DNA of 64,000 nucleotides, taken from Actinomycetota bacterium. Its GTDB lineage: Bacteria > Actinomycetota > Actinomycetes > Actinomycetales > Microbacteriaceae. Below, piece after piece: positions 31,573 to 41,758 of this stretch. The notes under the pieces were generated by a model. It was given only the letters and a program-made list of their open reading frames with translations. It was not told the DNA's origin and made no database searches. The position numbers were made by a program, and so were the translations under genes. The first letter of the stretch is position 1. Every line of letters begins with the position of its first letter. Location: the NCBI GenBank assembly GCA_018268455.1, contig JAFDWM010000002.1:1-64000 (forward strand), read 5' to 3'.

Positions 31573-31611
31573 CGAAAGCGCCGGTCCCTCTCGCGAGGGG
31601 CCGGCGCTTTC
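31573..31611. terminator. Bidirectional terminator between the permease gene and gdhA
   Basis: A near-perfect stem with arms GAAAGCGCCGG and CCGGCGCTTTC separated by TCCCTCTCGCGAGGGG, which itself folds. It is flanked by A- and T-containing ends and lies between two convergent genes. Confidence 0.8.
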
Positions 31612-31633
31612 GTCAGACGCGCAGCGGATCCGG

Positions 31634-33106
<1,473 letters not shown>

Positions 33107-33159
33107 CTAACCCCCTTGACGGCGCCACCGGATCCGTGGCAGACGGCGCGGGTGGTGGC

Positions 33160-35844
33160 TCAGCCGGTGTTCTGCAGGCCGGCGGCGACACCGCTGACCG
33201 ACAGCAGCAGCAGGCGCTGCAGCTCCGGATCCGGTGCCGGCGCCTGCTCGTCGGCGTCGCGCAGCGCCTTCAGGGCCCGCAGCTGGAGCAGCGACAGGGC
33301 ATCGACGTACGGGCTGCGCATGGCGACGGCGCGCTGCAGGACGGGCTTGTTCTGCAGCAGCCGCTCGCCGCCGGTGAGCCGGATCACCCAGGCGCGGGTG
33401 AGCTCGAGCTCGTCCAGGACGAGAGCGGCGAGATCGTCGCGGTCACCGAGTGCCAGGTAGCGGCGCGCGATGCGCGGGTCGGTCTTGGCGAGGCTCATGG
33501 CCACGTTGTCGACCATCGTGCGCAGCAGCGGCCAGTCGCGGTAGGCGTCGCGGAGCAGCTGCTCGTCACCGACGGCGTCGAGGGCGCTGCCCAGCCCGAA
33601 CCAGCCGGCGAGGTTGATGCGTGCCTGCGTCCAGGCGAACACCCACGGGATCGCGCGAAGATCCTCGAGAGACTCGACCGACAAGCCACGGCGCGCCGGG
33701 CGGGATCCGAGCGCGAGCAGCCCCACCTCCTCCATCGGGGTGACGCGGGCGAACCACGGGGCGAATCCCTCCGCCTTGACAAGGGAGAAGAAGCGCTCCC
33801 GGGAGGCCCGGTCCAGCACTGTCGCGACCTCGGCGAACCGTTCGGCCGCCGCGCTGTTGCGCTGCTCGACGCTGGGCGACGAGGCGAGCAGCGTCGCTGC
33901 GGTGACCTGATCGATGTGGCGCATGGCGATCGCGGGCTCGCCGTAGCGCGCGAAGATCACCTCGCCCTGCTCGGTGAGCTTGAAGCGTCCGTCGACCGAA
34001 TGCGGCGGCTGGGCGAGGATCGCGGAGTTCGCAGGCCCGCCGCCACGGCCGAGCGCTCCGCCGCGGCCGTGGAACAGGGTGAGCTCGATGTGCTCGCGCT
34101 GCGCCCACGCCGAGATCTCGGCCTGCGCCTCGTACAGGGCGAGGTTCGCGGCGACCGGTCCGACGTCCTTCGACGAGTCGGAGTAGCCCAGCATGACCTC
34201 CAGGCGGCGGTCGGTCTCGGCCAGGCGCGCGGCGAAGGCGGGGTGCCGCACGATCTCGGCGAGGATCGCCGGGGCGGCCTGCAGATCGGCGAAGGTCTCG
34301 AACAGCGGCACGACGTCGAGCACGGGCACGTCGTCGCCGCAGGCGTAGGCGGCGAGCCGGTGCACGTTCGCGAGATCCTGCGCCGACCTGGTGAAAGAGA
34401 CGACGTAGCGGCCGGCCGCGCGAGGGCCGCGGGCGCGCTGGATCTCGCGGATGGTGCGGAAGACCGCGAGCACCTCCTCGGTCTCCGCGCTGAGCCCTGC
34501 CTCCGCATCGCCAGCGTCGAGCTCGGCGAGGGCGCGGGCGTGCACCTGCGAGTGCTGGCGCACCTCGAGCTCGGCGAGGTGGAAGCCGTATGTCTGCACC
34601 TGCCAGATGAGGTGCTGCACGCCGCCGAAGGCGTGCCGGTGCGCACCCGCCGCCTCGAGCGAGGACTGCACGGTGCGCAGATCGGCGACGAGCTGCTCCG
34701 GATCCGTGTATCCGCCCTCGTCCACGCGACGGGTTGCGCCGACCCGGTGTGCGAGCAGGAGCAGGATCCGGCGGTGCGGCTCGGCGGGGGAGCGGGTCGC
34801 GATCTCCGCGGCGGTCAGCGGGTAGGCGGCGTGCAGCGCCTCCCACAGCGCCTCCGCCTCGGGCGACGGCGGCGTCCCCTCGGCGTCGAGTGTGAGCGTG
34901 CGGCCGATGCGCTCGAGCGCGCGCTCGAGCCCGCGCAGCACGTGGTCCGCGGCGATGGCAGCGGCCTCGCGGGTGACTGCGGCGGTGACGAACGGGTTGC
35001 CGTCCCTGTCGCCGCCCACCCAGGATCCGATCCGCACGAAGGCGGGAACGATCGGCGCGGATGACCCGGACAGCTCCCCGCGCAGCGCGTCGTCGAGGCG
35101 GCGGTACACGTGCGGGATCGTCGTGAACAGCGTCTCGTCGAAGACGCTCATGACCGTGCGCACCTCGTCGGTGGGTGCGGGCTTCTGCGCGCGAAGCGGC
35201 GCGGTGCGCCAGAGCGTGTCGACCTCCTCCAGCATGCGCCGGCGGGCCCGGTGCTCCTCGGCGCTGCCGGGCGTGGCCTGGTCGTGCGCGCTCAGCAGAT
35301 CCGACAGCCGCCGGATGCTCGAGGACACCGCGCGCCGCCGTGCCTCGGTGGGGTGAGCGGTGAACACCGGGTGGAACCGCAGTGCCGACAGGCGACGCCG
35401 CGCCTCATCCTCGCCGACCTCGGCGGCGAGCTGCGCATAGGCGCCGGCGACCGTGTCTGTGCGCGCACCGGCCGCTGTCGCGGTGTCGTCGGAGCGCTCG
35501 CGCAGCACGCGTACGCGCTGGTGCTCCTCGGCGAGGTTCACCAGGTGGAAGTACGCGGTGAACGCACGGGCGACCTCGTCGGCGCGCGACACCGAGAACT
35601 CCTCGGCGACGCGTGTGGCGCGATCGAAGGCCTCGGCGGACTCGTCGGTGTAGGCCTCGATCGTGGCCTGGCGCAGCCGCTCGACGTCGTCGAACAGGTC
35701 GTCGCCGCCGGATTCGCGCAGCACCTGGCCGAGCAGGGCGCCGAGCATGCGCACATCGGCGCGCATCGCCTCGGGCAGCTCCCTGCCGGCTTCGAACCGA
35801 CCGGCGATCCGGATGGCTTCTGTGGGGGTCGTGTCGGGGGTCAC
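33160..35844 (-). CDS. ppc: Phosphoenolpyruvate carboxylase
   Basis: An 894-residue enzyme that carboxylates phosphoenolpyruvate to oxaloacetate to refill the TCA cycle. Family motifs are all present: FTAHPTEARRR (catalytic His region), GSWVGGDRDGNPFVT, GYSDSSKDVG, FHGRGGALGRGGGPAN (mobile catalytic loop) and the invariant C-terminal QNTG. The GTG at 35844 is chosen from the normal family length and from a TACTCT hexamer six bases upstream; the same frame stays open for another 680 codons upstream, but that stretch lies opposite nhaA and mazG and has no matching homology. gdhA lies downstream, in the same direction, after 155 bases. Confidence 0.96.
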   Translation of the reverse strand: MTPDTTPTEAIRIAGRFEAGRELPEAMRADVRMLGALLGQVLRESGGDDLFDDVERLRQATIEAYTDESAEAFDRATRVAEEFSVSRADEVARAFTAYFHLVNLAEEHQRVRVLRERSDDTATAAGARTDTVAGAYAQLAAEVGEDEARRRLSALRFHPVFTAHPTEARRRAVSSSIRRLSDLLSAHDQATPGSAEEHRARRRMLEEVDTLWRTAPLRAQKPAPTDEVRTVMSVFDETLFTTIPHVYRRLDDALRGELSGSSAPIVPAFVRIGSWVGGDRDGNPFVTAAVTREAAAIAADHVLRGLERALERIGRTLTLDAEGTPPSPEAEALWEALHAAYPLTAAEIATRSPAEPHRRILLLLAHRVGATRRVDEGGYTDPEQLVADLRTVQSSLEAAGAHRHAFGGVQHLIWQVQTYGFHLAELEVRQHSQVHARALAELDAGDAEAGLSAETEEVLAVFRTIREIQRARGPRAAGRYVVSFTRSAQDLANVHRLAAYACGDDVPVLDVVPLFETFADLQAAPAILAEIVRHPAFAARLAETDRRLEVMLGYSDSSKDVGPVAANLALYEAQAEISAWAQREHIELTLFHGRGGALGRGGGPANSAILAQPPHSVDGRFKLTEQGEVIFARYGEPAIAMRHIDQVTAATLLASSPSVEQRNSAAAERFAEVATVLDRASRERFFSLVKAEGFAPWFARVTPMEEVGLLALGSRPARRGLSVESLEDLRAIPWVFAWTQARINLAGWFGLGSALDAVGDEQLLRDAYRDWPLLRTMVDNVAMSLAKTDPRIARRYLALGDRDDLAALVLDELELTRAWVIRLTGGERLLQNKPVLQRAVAMRSPYVDALSLLQLRALKALRDADEQAPAPDPELQRLLLLSVSGVAAGLQNTG

Positions 35845-35850
35845 CTCTCG

Positions 35851-35856
35851 AGAGTA
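35851..35856 (-). promoter_or_regulatory. -10-like hexamer of leaderless ppc
   Basis: TACTCT on the minus strand, six bases before the GTG at 35844. The nhaA gene is divergent, so both promoters share the gap 35845-35928. Confidence 0.5.
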
Positions 35857-35928
35857 GACCGGCTTCCGGCGCGGTCCGGGCCGCGTGACGCCCCGATGCG
35901 GGGGAGCACGCGCGATACGGTGAAGGGG

Positions 35929-37140
35929 ATGAGCCGTTCGTCCCGCCTTCTGCGTTCCGCCCAGTTCCCTGCGATCCTGCTGCTCGCCGCTGCCGGGCTG
36001 GGGCTGCTGCTGGCCAACCTGCCCACGCACGACGTGCTCGCCGGGATCCTGGATACTCATCTGTCGCTGCCGGGCCTGGACCTGTCCGTGTCGCACTGGG
36101 TCTCCGACGGCGTGCTGGCGCTGTTCTTCTTCGTCGTCGCGCTCGAACTGCAGTACGAGCTCACCCGCGGCGAGCTGAACAGCGTGCGCGCCGCGATCCA
36201 GCCGGCGATCGCGGCGGCCGGCGGCATCCTGGTGCCGATCGCGATCTACCTCCTGTTCGCCGGGTCGGGACCCACCGCCACAGGCTGGCCCATCCCGACC
36301 GCGACCGACATCGCCTTCGCCCTCGGCGTGCTCGCCGTGTTCGGGCGCGGTCTGCCGTCGGCCGTGCGCGCGTTCCTGCTCGCGCTCGCGATCCTCGACG
36401 ACATCGTCGGCATCGTGTTCATCGCGGTGCTGTTCGCGCACGGACTGAACCTGCTGCTGCTCGGCCTCGGCCTCGTCGCGGTCATCGTGTTCGCGGTGCT
36501 CAGCCGTCGCCTGCGCGGGCCCGCCACCCCGGTCGTCGCCGTGCTGATGATCGTCGTCGGCATCGTGGCGTGGGCCCTGTTCGCGGCCTCCGGCGTGCAC
36601 GCCACGATCGCCGGCGTGATGCTGGGCCTCGTCATGGCGCCGCGTGTCGCAGACCCGGTGCGACACGCACTCGAGCCATGGGTGAACGGGCTCGTGCTGC
36701 CGTTGTTCGCGTTCGTCGCCGCGTTCGTGGTGATCCCGCAGGTGCCGCTGAACGAGCTGTCGCCGGCGTTCTTCGGGATCCTGGTCGCGCTGCCGGTGGG
36801 CAAGCTGATCGGCATCGCCGCGTTCGGTGCGGTCGCGCAGCGCATCCGTCCGCCGGGAACGCCGCCCGCGATCCGGTTCCCCGACCTGCTCGCGGCGGGC
36901 GCGCTCGGCGGGATCGGGTTCACCGTGTCGCTGCTGCTGGCGAACCTCGCCTTCGCCGCGCACCCGGACGTGCGCGACCAGGCGATCCTCGCCGTGCTGC
37001 TCGGATCGGTGATTGCGCTGCTGCTCGCCGCCGCGCTGGTGTCCTGGCGGGCCCGCGCGCACCGGATGGCCGGGGATGCGGAGGATGAGGACGACGAAGA
37101 GGACGAAGGAGACGAGGCGGAGGACTGGGATGAGCGCTGA
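35929..37140 (+). CDS. nhaA: Na+/H+ antiporter NhaA
   Basis: A 403-residue NhaA-fold antiporter exchanging Na+ for H+ across the membrane. It has about eleven to twelve helices. Diagnostic residues are present: the aspartate in PTATDIAFALGVLAVFGRG (equivalent to D133 of the E. coli protein) and the paired aspartates in LAILDDIVGIVFIAVLF (D163/D164). The C-terminus is an unusually acidic tail of about 25 residues (EDEDDEEDEGDEAEDWDE). The ATG at 35929 is preceded directly by GAAGGGG with almost no spacing, so either the GTG nine bases upstream is used or initiation is unusual. The end overlaps mazG by 11 bases. Confidence 0.93.
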   Translation: MSRSSRLLRSAQFPAILLLAAAGLGLLLANLPTHDVLAGILDTHLSLPGLDLSVSHWVSDGVLALFFFVVALELQYELTRGELNSVRAAIQPAIAAAGGILVPIAIYLLFAGSGPTATGWPIPTATDIAFALGVLAVFGRGLPSAVRAFLLALAILDDIVGIVFIAVLFAHGLNLLLLGLGLVAVIVFAVLSRRLRGPATPVVAVLMIVVGIVAWALFAASGVHATIAGVMLGLVMAPRVADPVRHALEPWVNGLVLPLFAFVAAFVVIPQVPLNELSPAFFGILVALPVGKLIGIAAFGAVAQRIRPPGTPPAIRFPDLLAAGALGGIGFTVSLLLANLAFAAHPDVRDQAILAVLLGSVIALLLAAALVSWRARAHRMAGDAEDEDDEEDEGDEAEDWDER

Positions 37141-37780
37141 GGCGGATCCGCTGCGGCAGGCGGCGGAGGTCATGCGCCAGGTGCGTGCGCGCTGCGTCTG
37201 GTCGCAGGCGATGACGCATCGCGAGCTCGTGCCGTACCTCGTCGAGGAATCGGCCGAGCTCATCGACGCCGTCGAGCGCGGCGACCGCGCGGAGATGCGC
37301 GAGGAGCTGGGCGATCTGCTCTGGCAGGTGCTGTTCCACGCAGCGATCGCGGCGCAGGACACCGAGGATCCGTTCGACATCGACGACGTCGCCCGCACGC
37401 TCGCCGAGAAGATGACCCGGCGGCATCCGCACGTGTTCGGCGACGCGATCGCGCGCACCCCGGAGGAGGTGCTCGTGCACTGGAACGCGGCGAAGGCAGC
37501 GGAGAAGCGCGAGCGCCGCAGCGTGCTGGACGGCATCCCGCCCGGCATGCCCGCGCTCGCCCGCGCGCAGAAGGTGCTGGGCCGCGCGGAGAAGGCGGGG
37601 ATCGTGGCCGAAGGGCCCGGGTCGCCGTCCGTGGCGTCCGAGGCCGAGCTCGGCGAGGCGCTGCTCGCCCTGGTCGTGACGGCCCGCGCCCGCGGCTGGG
37701 ACGCCGAGCGGGCCCTGCGTGAGCGGATCCGCACCCTCGAGGACGACGTCCGAGCCGCCGAGGGATCAGAGCCCGCCTGA
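37130..37780 (+). CDS. mazG: MazG-family nucleoside triphosphate pyrophosphohydrolase
   Basis: A 216-residue enzyme that hydrolyses (d)NTPs to monophosphates and pyrophosphate, a house-cleaning role. The MazG core carries the metal-binding pattern EESAELIDAV followed by EELGDLLWQVLFHA (EExxE and ExxD), and RRHPHVFGD is typical. The E. coli protein has two MazG domains over about 260 residues; here the second is much reduced, with only a helical C-terminal part (ALLALVVTARARGWDAERALR). The ATG lies inside the last codons of nhaA, giving an 11-base overlap, so it is translationally coupled to the antiporter. hisS follows after 21 bases. Confidence 0.9.
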   Translation: MSAEADPLRQAAEVMRQVRARCVWSQAMTHRELVPYLVEESAELIDAVERGDRAEMREELGDLLWQVLFHAAIAAQDTEDPFDIDDVARTLAEKMTRRHPHVFGDAIARTPEEVLVHWNAAKAAEKRERRSVLDGIPPGMPALARAQKVLGRAEKAGIVAEGPGSPSVASEAELGEALLALVVTARARGWDAERALRERIRTLEDDVRAAEGSEPA

Positions 37781-37789
37781 CGGACCTGG

Positions 37790-37795
37790 AAGAAT
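37790..37795 (+). promoter_or_regulatory. Possible -10 hexamer of leaderless hisS
   Basis: AAGAAT, six bases before the GTG at 37802. hisS may additionally be read through from mazG. Confidence 0.35.
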
Positions 37796-37801
37796 GGATC
37801 C

Positions 37802-39097
37802 GTGGCAACGGTCAATCCTCCGCGCGGGATGCGCGACTTCCTCCCCGCCGACAAGGCGCGTCGTGAGCGCGTGCTCTCCGTCATCCGCGAGCGCTACCGC
37901 GCGCACGGCTTCGACGAGATCGAGACGCCCGTCGTCGAGGAGTACGACCGGCTGCACGCGGGGATCGGCGGCGACAACGAGAAGCTGTCCTTCAACATCC
38001 TGCGCCGCGGACTCGACGCCGACGGCATCCGTGCGGCCGCGGAGGATCCCGCCGAGCTCAGCGATCTGGGCCTGCGCTACGACCTGACGGTCCCGCTCGC
38101 GCGCTTCTACGCGACCAACCGCGGACAGCTGCCCGGTGTGTTCCGCTCGATCCAGATCGGGCCGGTCTGGCGCGCCGAGCGGCCGCAGAAGGGCCGCTAC
38201 CGCCAGTTCGTGCAGTGCGACATCGACATCATCGGCGACGACTCGGCGCGCGCCGAGGCCGAGCTCATCGTCGCCTCGCTCGACACGATCGACGCGCTCG
38301 GCCTCACCGGCGGCATGGTGCGTGTGAACGACCGTCGCGCCCTGGACTGGATGCTCGACGCGTTCGGCTTCACCGCGGACGAGCGCCCCGGGGTGCTGAT
38401 CACGATCGACAAGCTCGACAAGATCGGTGCGGACGGCATCGTCGCGGAGCTGCGCGAGCGGGGGGCCACGGCCGCGGCGGTCGACGCGTTCCAGGCCTTC
38501 CTGCGTCGCCCCCAGACGCTCGAGTACAACCCCTATGGCGAGCGGCAGATCCGCAAGGCACTCCCGGAGAACGCCCCCGACGAACTCGTCGCACACCTCG
38601 TCGGTCTCGGCGAGGCCGTCGCGGCGGCCCGTCCCGAAGCCTCGGGCATCGATGCCATCCCGCTGCAGTTCGACCCGTTCCTCGTGCGCGGGATGGGCTA
38701 CTACACGGGCACGATCATGGAACTCGCCCACCCCTCGGTGTCGTACTCGCTCGGCGGCGGAGGCCGCTACGACGGCATGATCGGGCGCTTCCTCGGCCAG
38801 CAGGTTCCCGCGGTCGGGTTCTCGATCGGCTTCGAGCGGATCGTCGACCTGCTGGAATCCGCCGATGACACGGCGGGCCGGTCGGTGGTGCTCGTGCACG
38901 ACGGTGACGTGCCGGTGGCCGAGCTCGTCGCACACAAGGCCGCGCTCATCGCCGGCGGCTCCAGGGTGCGCCTGGAGCGGCGCACCAAGAACCTCAAGGC
39001 GCTGCTGGAGCGCGCGGCGGCCGACGGCTACTCCGGCTTCGCGAGCGTGCGCACGGGTGACGCCGCGGGCTCGCTCGAGGTCAAGCCGCTGTCCTGA
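37802..39097 (+). CDS. hisS: Histidyl-tRNA synthetase
   Basis: A 431-residue class II aminoacyl-tRNA synthetase charging tRNA-His. Class II motif 1 region (RGMRDFLPADKARRERV), motif 2 (QIGPVWRAERPQKGRYRQFVQCDIDIIG in parts, with the catalytic Arg), the histidine-specific segment FDPFLVRGMGYYTGTI and motif 3 (PAVGFSIGFERI) are present, followed by a C-terminal anticodon-binding domain. The N-terminal MATVNPPRGMRDF fits the family, supporting the GTG at 37802. No T-box leader is visible. It is in the same direction as nhaA and mazG. Confidence 0.96.
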   Translation: MATVNPPRGMRDFLPADKARRERVLSVIRERYRAHGFDEIETPVVEEYDRLHAGIGGDNEKLSFNILRRGLDADGIRAAAEDPAELSDLGLRYDLTVPLARFYATNRGQLPGVFRSIQIGPVWRAERPQKGRYRQFVQCDIDIIGDDSARAEAELIVASLDTIDALGLTGGMVRVNDRRALDWMLDAFGFTADERPGVLITIDKLDKIGADGIVAELRERGATAAAVDAFQAFLRRPQTLEYNPYGERQIRKALPENAPDELVAHLVGLGEAVAAARPEASGIDAIPLQFDPFLVRGMGYYTGTIMELAHPSVSYSLGGGGRYDGMIGRFLGQQVPAVGFSIGFERIVDLLESADDTAGRSVVLVHDGDVPVAELVAHKAALIAGGSRVRLERRTKNLKALLERAAADGYSGFASVRTGDAAGSLEVKPLS

Positions 39098-39234
39098 CGG
39101 ACGTCGCCGCGGCGCCGCCGCCGCACCACACCGCCGAGTTCCGTCGCGGGATCGTTCCGGCGTGACGAGGCGATCGCGGACACGTCCGGATCCGGTCGCG
39201 GCGGATCCGGTCGGCGGGCGCGCGGCTTCGGCGC

Positions 39235-39759
39235 TCAGCTCTCCGTTGCGGTGAACGAGGCGGCCCACTCGGCGATGCGTGCCGTGCTCTCCGCCTCCGA
39301 GAGGTCCTCGACGCGCGTCATGACCGACCAGCGCACGCCGAACGGATCCCGGATGCTCGCAAAACGGTCGCCCGAGACGAACGTCGACGGCGCCTCGCGG
39401 ACCGTGGCGCCCGCGGCCACGGCGCGCTCGACGACCGTGTCGACGTCGGGCACGTAGAGGCCCATCGAATAGCAGTCGGCGTCGCCGGCGGGCGCGGCGA
39501 TCAGCCCGTACTCGGGGTTGGGGTCGCCCAGCTGCAGCACGCCGACGCCGAAGTCGAGGTCGGCGTGCGCGACCACCCCGCCGAACTCGGTGATCTCGAT
39601 GACGCGCGCGCCGAAGATCTCGCGGTAGAACTCGATCGCCGACCGGGAGTCGGGGATGGCCAGGAACGGCGTGAGGGAGGTGGCCGAGTTCGGGCGGCCG
39701 TTCGTCGTGTACGTGCCGGTGAGGCCGGTCGTGGTGGTCGTGGTGGTGTCTTCGCTCAT
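39235..39759 (-). CDS. VOC-family (glyoxalase/bleomycin-resistance-like) protein
   Basis: A 174-residue protein with a vicinal-oxygen-chelate fold: SLTPFLAIPDSRSAIEFYREIFGARV begins the first beta-alpha-beta module and YVPDVDTVVERAVAAGATV and RFASIRDPFGVRWSV form the second. It resembles PhnB-like members, whose functions vary and are often unknown. The N-terminus contains a run of seven consecutive Thr. The gene is divergent from an AraC regulator with a 113-base gap, so regulation by that regulator is plausible. The ATG at 39759 lies seven bases after TAGCCT and also has GGAG nearby, so a leadered mRNA cannot be excluded. Confidence 0.85.
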   Translation of the reverse strand: MSEDTTTTTTTGLTGTYTTNGRPNSATSLTPFLAIPDSRSAIEFYREIFGARVIEITEFGGVVAHADLDFGVGVLQLGDPNPEYGLIAAPAGDADCYSMGLYVPDVDTVVERAVAAGATVREAPSTFVSGDRFASIRDPFGVRWSVMTRVEDLSEAESTARIAEWAASFTATES

Positions 39760-39766
39760 GTCTCCG

Positions 39767-39772
39767 AGGCTA
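39767..39772 (-). promoter_or_regulatory. -10-like hexamer of the VOC protein gene
   Basis: TAGCCT on the minus strand, seven bases before the ATG at 39759. Confidence 0.4.
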
Positions 39773-39860
39773 GGTCGGGGGCGGGGCGCGGCTCTTGGAG
39801 ATTCGCGCCACCTTCGGCCGGCCCCCTGCACGGTGGCGGCTCAACGTCGGAGGTGTCCTC

Positions 39861-39866
39861 TACGCT
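39861..39866 (+). promoter_or_regulatory. -10-like hexamer of the araC-type gene
   Basis: TACGCT, six bases before the ATG at 39873. Confidence 0.4.
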
Positions 39867-39872
39867 CCAGGA

Positions 39873-40661
39873 ATGGTCGAACCGACTCGTGGCGTGCTGT
39901 ATCCGGCACGCCTGCCGCAGTTCCACCGCATTCCGCCGCTCGCCGACGCGGCCGAACTGGTGCAGTGGTGCTGGATCCCGGAATGGGACCTCGAGCCCGG
40001 CCGTTCGTCGCGGCAGGACCTCGTGTCGTTCCCTGCGCTGAACCTGGTCGTCGAGGGCGCGGGCACGGTGCTGTCCGGCGCGACGACGCGGGCCAGCTCC
40101 CGCGAGCTGACCGGACGGGGATGGGCCGTCGGCGCGCTGCTGCGGCCGGCCGCCGTGGCAGCGTTGACCGAGGCGCCCTCGATACTGCTCGACCGGGTGG
40201 CGCCCTACTCGGCGCCGGGGTTGGCCGAGGCGGTCGCGCAGGGGATGTCCTCCGGCGCAGGGCATCGGGAGCGGGCCGTCACTGTGCTGTGCGGCTGGCT
40301 GCGCGAGCGCGTGGGCGAGGTCACGGCGCCGGCGCGGCACGCGAACGCCATGGCCGAGCTGCTCATGTCCGATCCCGGCATCCGCACACCCGAGCAGGCG
40401 GCGGCTCGTCTCGCGGTCTCGGTGCGCACCCTGCAACGCATGGCGCACCGCCACGTGGGGCTGTCGCCCGCAGCCATGATCCGGAGGCGTCGCCTGCAGG
40501 AGGCGGCGGAGCGGATCCGCTCGCATGCCGACACGGATCTCGCGACGGTCGCGGTCGAGCTCGGCTATGCGGACCAGTCGCACCTGGCGAACGACTTCCG
40601 CGCGGTGCTCGGCTTCACTCCGTCGGCCTATCGCGCCGACGCCGGTCCCAGTCGAGCCTGA
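39873..40661 (+). CDS. AraC-family transcriptional regulator
   Basis: A 262-residue regulator. The N-terminal part (about residues 1-130) resembles the sensing domain of one-component AraC proteins (DUF6597-like; ELVQWCWIPEWDL, ALNLVVEGAGTVLSG). The C-terminal part is a double helix-turn-helix AraC domain (GIRTPEQAAARLAVSVRTLQRMA and IRSHADTDLATVAVELGYAD followed by FRAVLGFTPSAYR), which ends normally. It is divergent from the VOC gene and convergent with the DUF4442 gene. The inducer is unknown. The ATG at 39873 lies six bases after TACGCT. Confidence 0.9.
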   Translation: MVEPTRGVLYPARLPQFHRIPPLADAAELVQWCWIPEWDLEPGRSSRQDLVSFPALNLVVEGAGTVLSGATTRASSRELTGRGWAVGALLRPAAVAALTEAPSILLDRVAPYSAPGLAEAVAQGMSSGAGHRERAVTVLCGWLRERVGEVTAPARHANAMAELLMSDPGIRTPEQAAARLAVSVRTLQRMAHRHVGLSPAAMIRRRRLQEAAERIRSHADTDLATVAVELGYADQSHLANDFRAVLGFTPSAYRADAGPSRA

Positions 40662-40700
40662 TCGTTCGCGTGGCGCCGAGGTGGGATCCGGGCCGAGCTG

Positions 40701-41180
40701 TCACGCCTTTGCGGCGGTGACCCGCGGCTTCTCCCTGACGTAGACCTCGCGCCGCACCCGGGCGACGACGTCGCCTTCGCGATCGGTGATCTCGGTCTCG
40801 AACCACTCGAGCACCTTCGCACCGCCATGGGCGCGCTCGCGGATCGCATCGACACGATCGGCCGGGACGTGGAACCGCGCAGTGAGTACGCCGCGGCCCG
40901 GCTTGACGAACTCGATCTCGCCGCGGGTGTCCCACACGACGTAGTCGCGTCCGAGTTGGTGCATCACCAGCATGAAGAAGTACGGATCGGTCATCGCCTG
41001 CATCGACCCGCCGAACGCGGTCTTCACGTAGTTGCGGGTGAGGACGTTCACGTGCAGCTCGACCGTCGCCCGTGTCCAGTCCTCGCTGAATCCGCGCACC
41101 CGGATCCCGCTGAACAGGTTCGGGATCCACAGGCTCATGCCGACGGCCAGACGACGGGGTGTCACGCGCATGATCCCCAT
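40701..41180 (-). CDS. DUF4442 hot-dog-fold protein (thioesterase-like)
   Basis: A protein of about 159 residues with the DUF4442 pattern: FSGIRVRGFSEDWTRATVELHVNVLTRNY, then the helix FGGSMQAMTDPYFFMLVMHQLGRDYVVWD, then IEFVKPGRGVLTARF. The family has the hot-dog fold of acyl-CoA thioesterases but its substrate is uncertain. The start is unclear: ATG 41180 is used here, ATG 41171 has AGGA nine bases upstream, and a GTG at 41270 would add 30 residues and place the start in the gntR control region. It converges on araC and is divergent from the GntR operon. Confidence 0.8.
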   Translation of the reverse strand: MGIMRVTPRRLAVGMSLWIPNLFSGIRVRGFSEDWTRATVELHVNVLTRNYVKTAFGGSMQAMTDPYFFMLVMHQLGRDYVVWDTRGEIEFVKPGRGVLTARFHVPADRVDAIRERAHGGAKVLEWFETEITDREGDVVARVRREVYVREKPRVTAAKA

Positions 41181-41276
41181 CCTGCGGGCCTCGCGGCCGT
41201 CCGGGAAATCGACTGGGTGCCGCCGAATGCCGAGCGCCTCGTGTCGCGGAATCGGCTGGATGCCTTCCACAATTGA

Positions 41277-41291
41277 TCTAGTTGAACTAGA
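41277..41291. promoter_or_regulatory. Perfect 15-bp palindrome, probable GntR operator
   Basis: TCTAGTTGAACTAGA is a perfect palindrome around the central G. It overlaps the putative -10 box (TAGAAT, 41288-41293) of the gntR operon and lies 23 bases before its ATG, so a bound repressor would block polymerase. GntR proteins of the YtrA/YhcF type commonly autoregulate from such sites. Confidence 0.65.
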
Positions 41292-41293
41292 AT
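41288..41293 (+). promoter_or_regulatory. -10 box of the gntR operon
   Basis: TAGAAT with TTCCAC seventeen bases upstream as a weak -35. It overlaps the palindrome. CAGGAGGTGA follows as a strong ribosome-binding site, so this operon has a normal leader. Confidence 0.5.
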
Positions 41294-41314
41294 AAGTAGC
41301 CAGGAGGTGAGGTC

Positions 41315-41758
41315 ATGCTGATCCGCATCGACACCGAGAGCACGCAGCCGCTGTTCGCGCAGATCGCGGCCTCCGTGCGCGCAGAGGTGCTCGCAGGGCG
41401 GTTGCGGCCCGGCGACCGCCTGCCCGCGGCGCGCGAACTCGCCGACGCGGTCGACGTGAACGTGCACACCGTGCTGCGCGCATACCAGGAGCTGCGCGAC
41501 GAGGGGCTGGTCGAGCTGCGCCGCGGCCGGGGAGCCGTCCTCGCGGCAGCGGCCGCGCCGCTCGCCGATCTCGCGCACGACATCGCTCTCCTCACGCGCC
41601 GGGCGGCCGCACTGGGGGTCTCGCCCGCCTCGCTCGCGGCGCTGCTCGCCAGCAGCGCCGCGGACGGCGCACCCCCGATCCCCGGATCCGCGCCGGATCG
41701 CGCGACGCCGCCGGAAGCCGCAGCACAGTCGTCTTCGAAGAAGGAGAACTCCTCATGA
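41315..41758 (+). CDS. GntR-family transcriptional regulator (YtrA/YhcF type)
   Basis: A 147-residue regulator with an N-terminal GntR winged helix ([66 protein letters not shown] in pieces) and a short helical dimerisation tail, as in the YtrA group that controls membrane transport genes. CAGGAGGTGA precedes the ATG. A Ser/Glu-rich end (SSSKKENSS) follows. The TGA overlaps the next gene by four bases (ATGA), so regulator and membrane protein are made together. The upstream palindrome suggests autorepression. Confidence 0.92.
   Translation: MLIRIDTESTQPLFAQIAASVRAEVLAGRLRPGDRLPAARELADAVDVNVHTVLRAYQELRDEGLVELRRGRGAVLAAAAAPLADLAHDIALLTRRAAALGVSPASLAALLASSAADGAPPIPGSAPDRATPPEAAAQSSSKKENSS

Noticed and set aside
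37781-37801. T-box or other leader upstream of hisS
   Set aside because: Only 21 bases separate mazG and hisS; no room for such a leader.
35845-37884. A 680-codon open extension upstream of the ppc frame on the minus strand
   Set aside because: It is opposite nhaA and mazG, both clearly real; its composition is that of a high-GC shadow frame; the Ppc family length fits a start at 35844.
39098-39234. Direct repeat of GGATCCGGTCG near 39187-39216
   Set aside because: Two adjacent copies only, explained by the general excess of GGATCC; no stem or gene signal, so not listed as an element.
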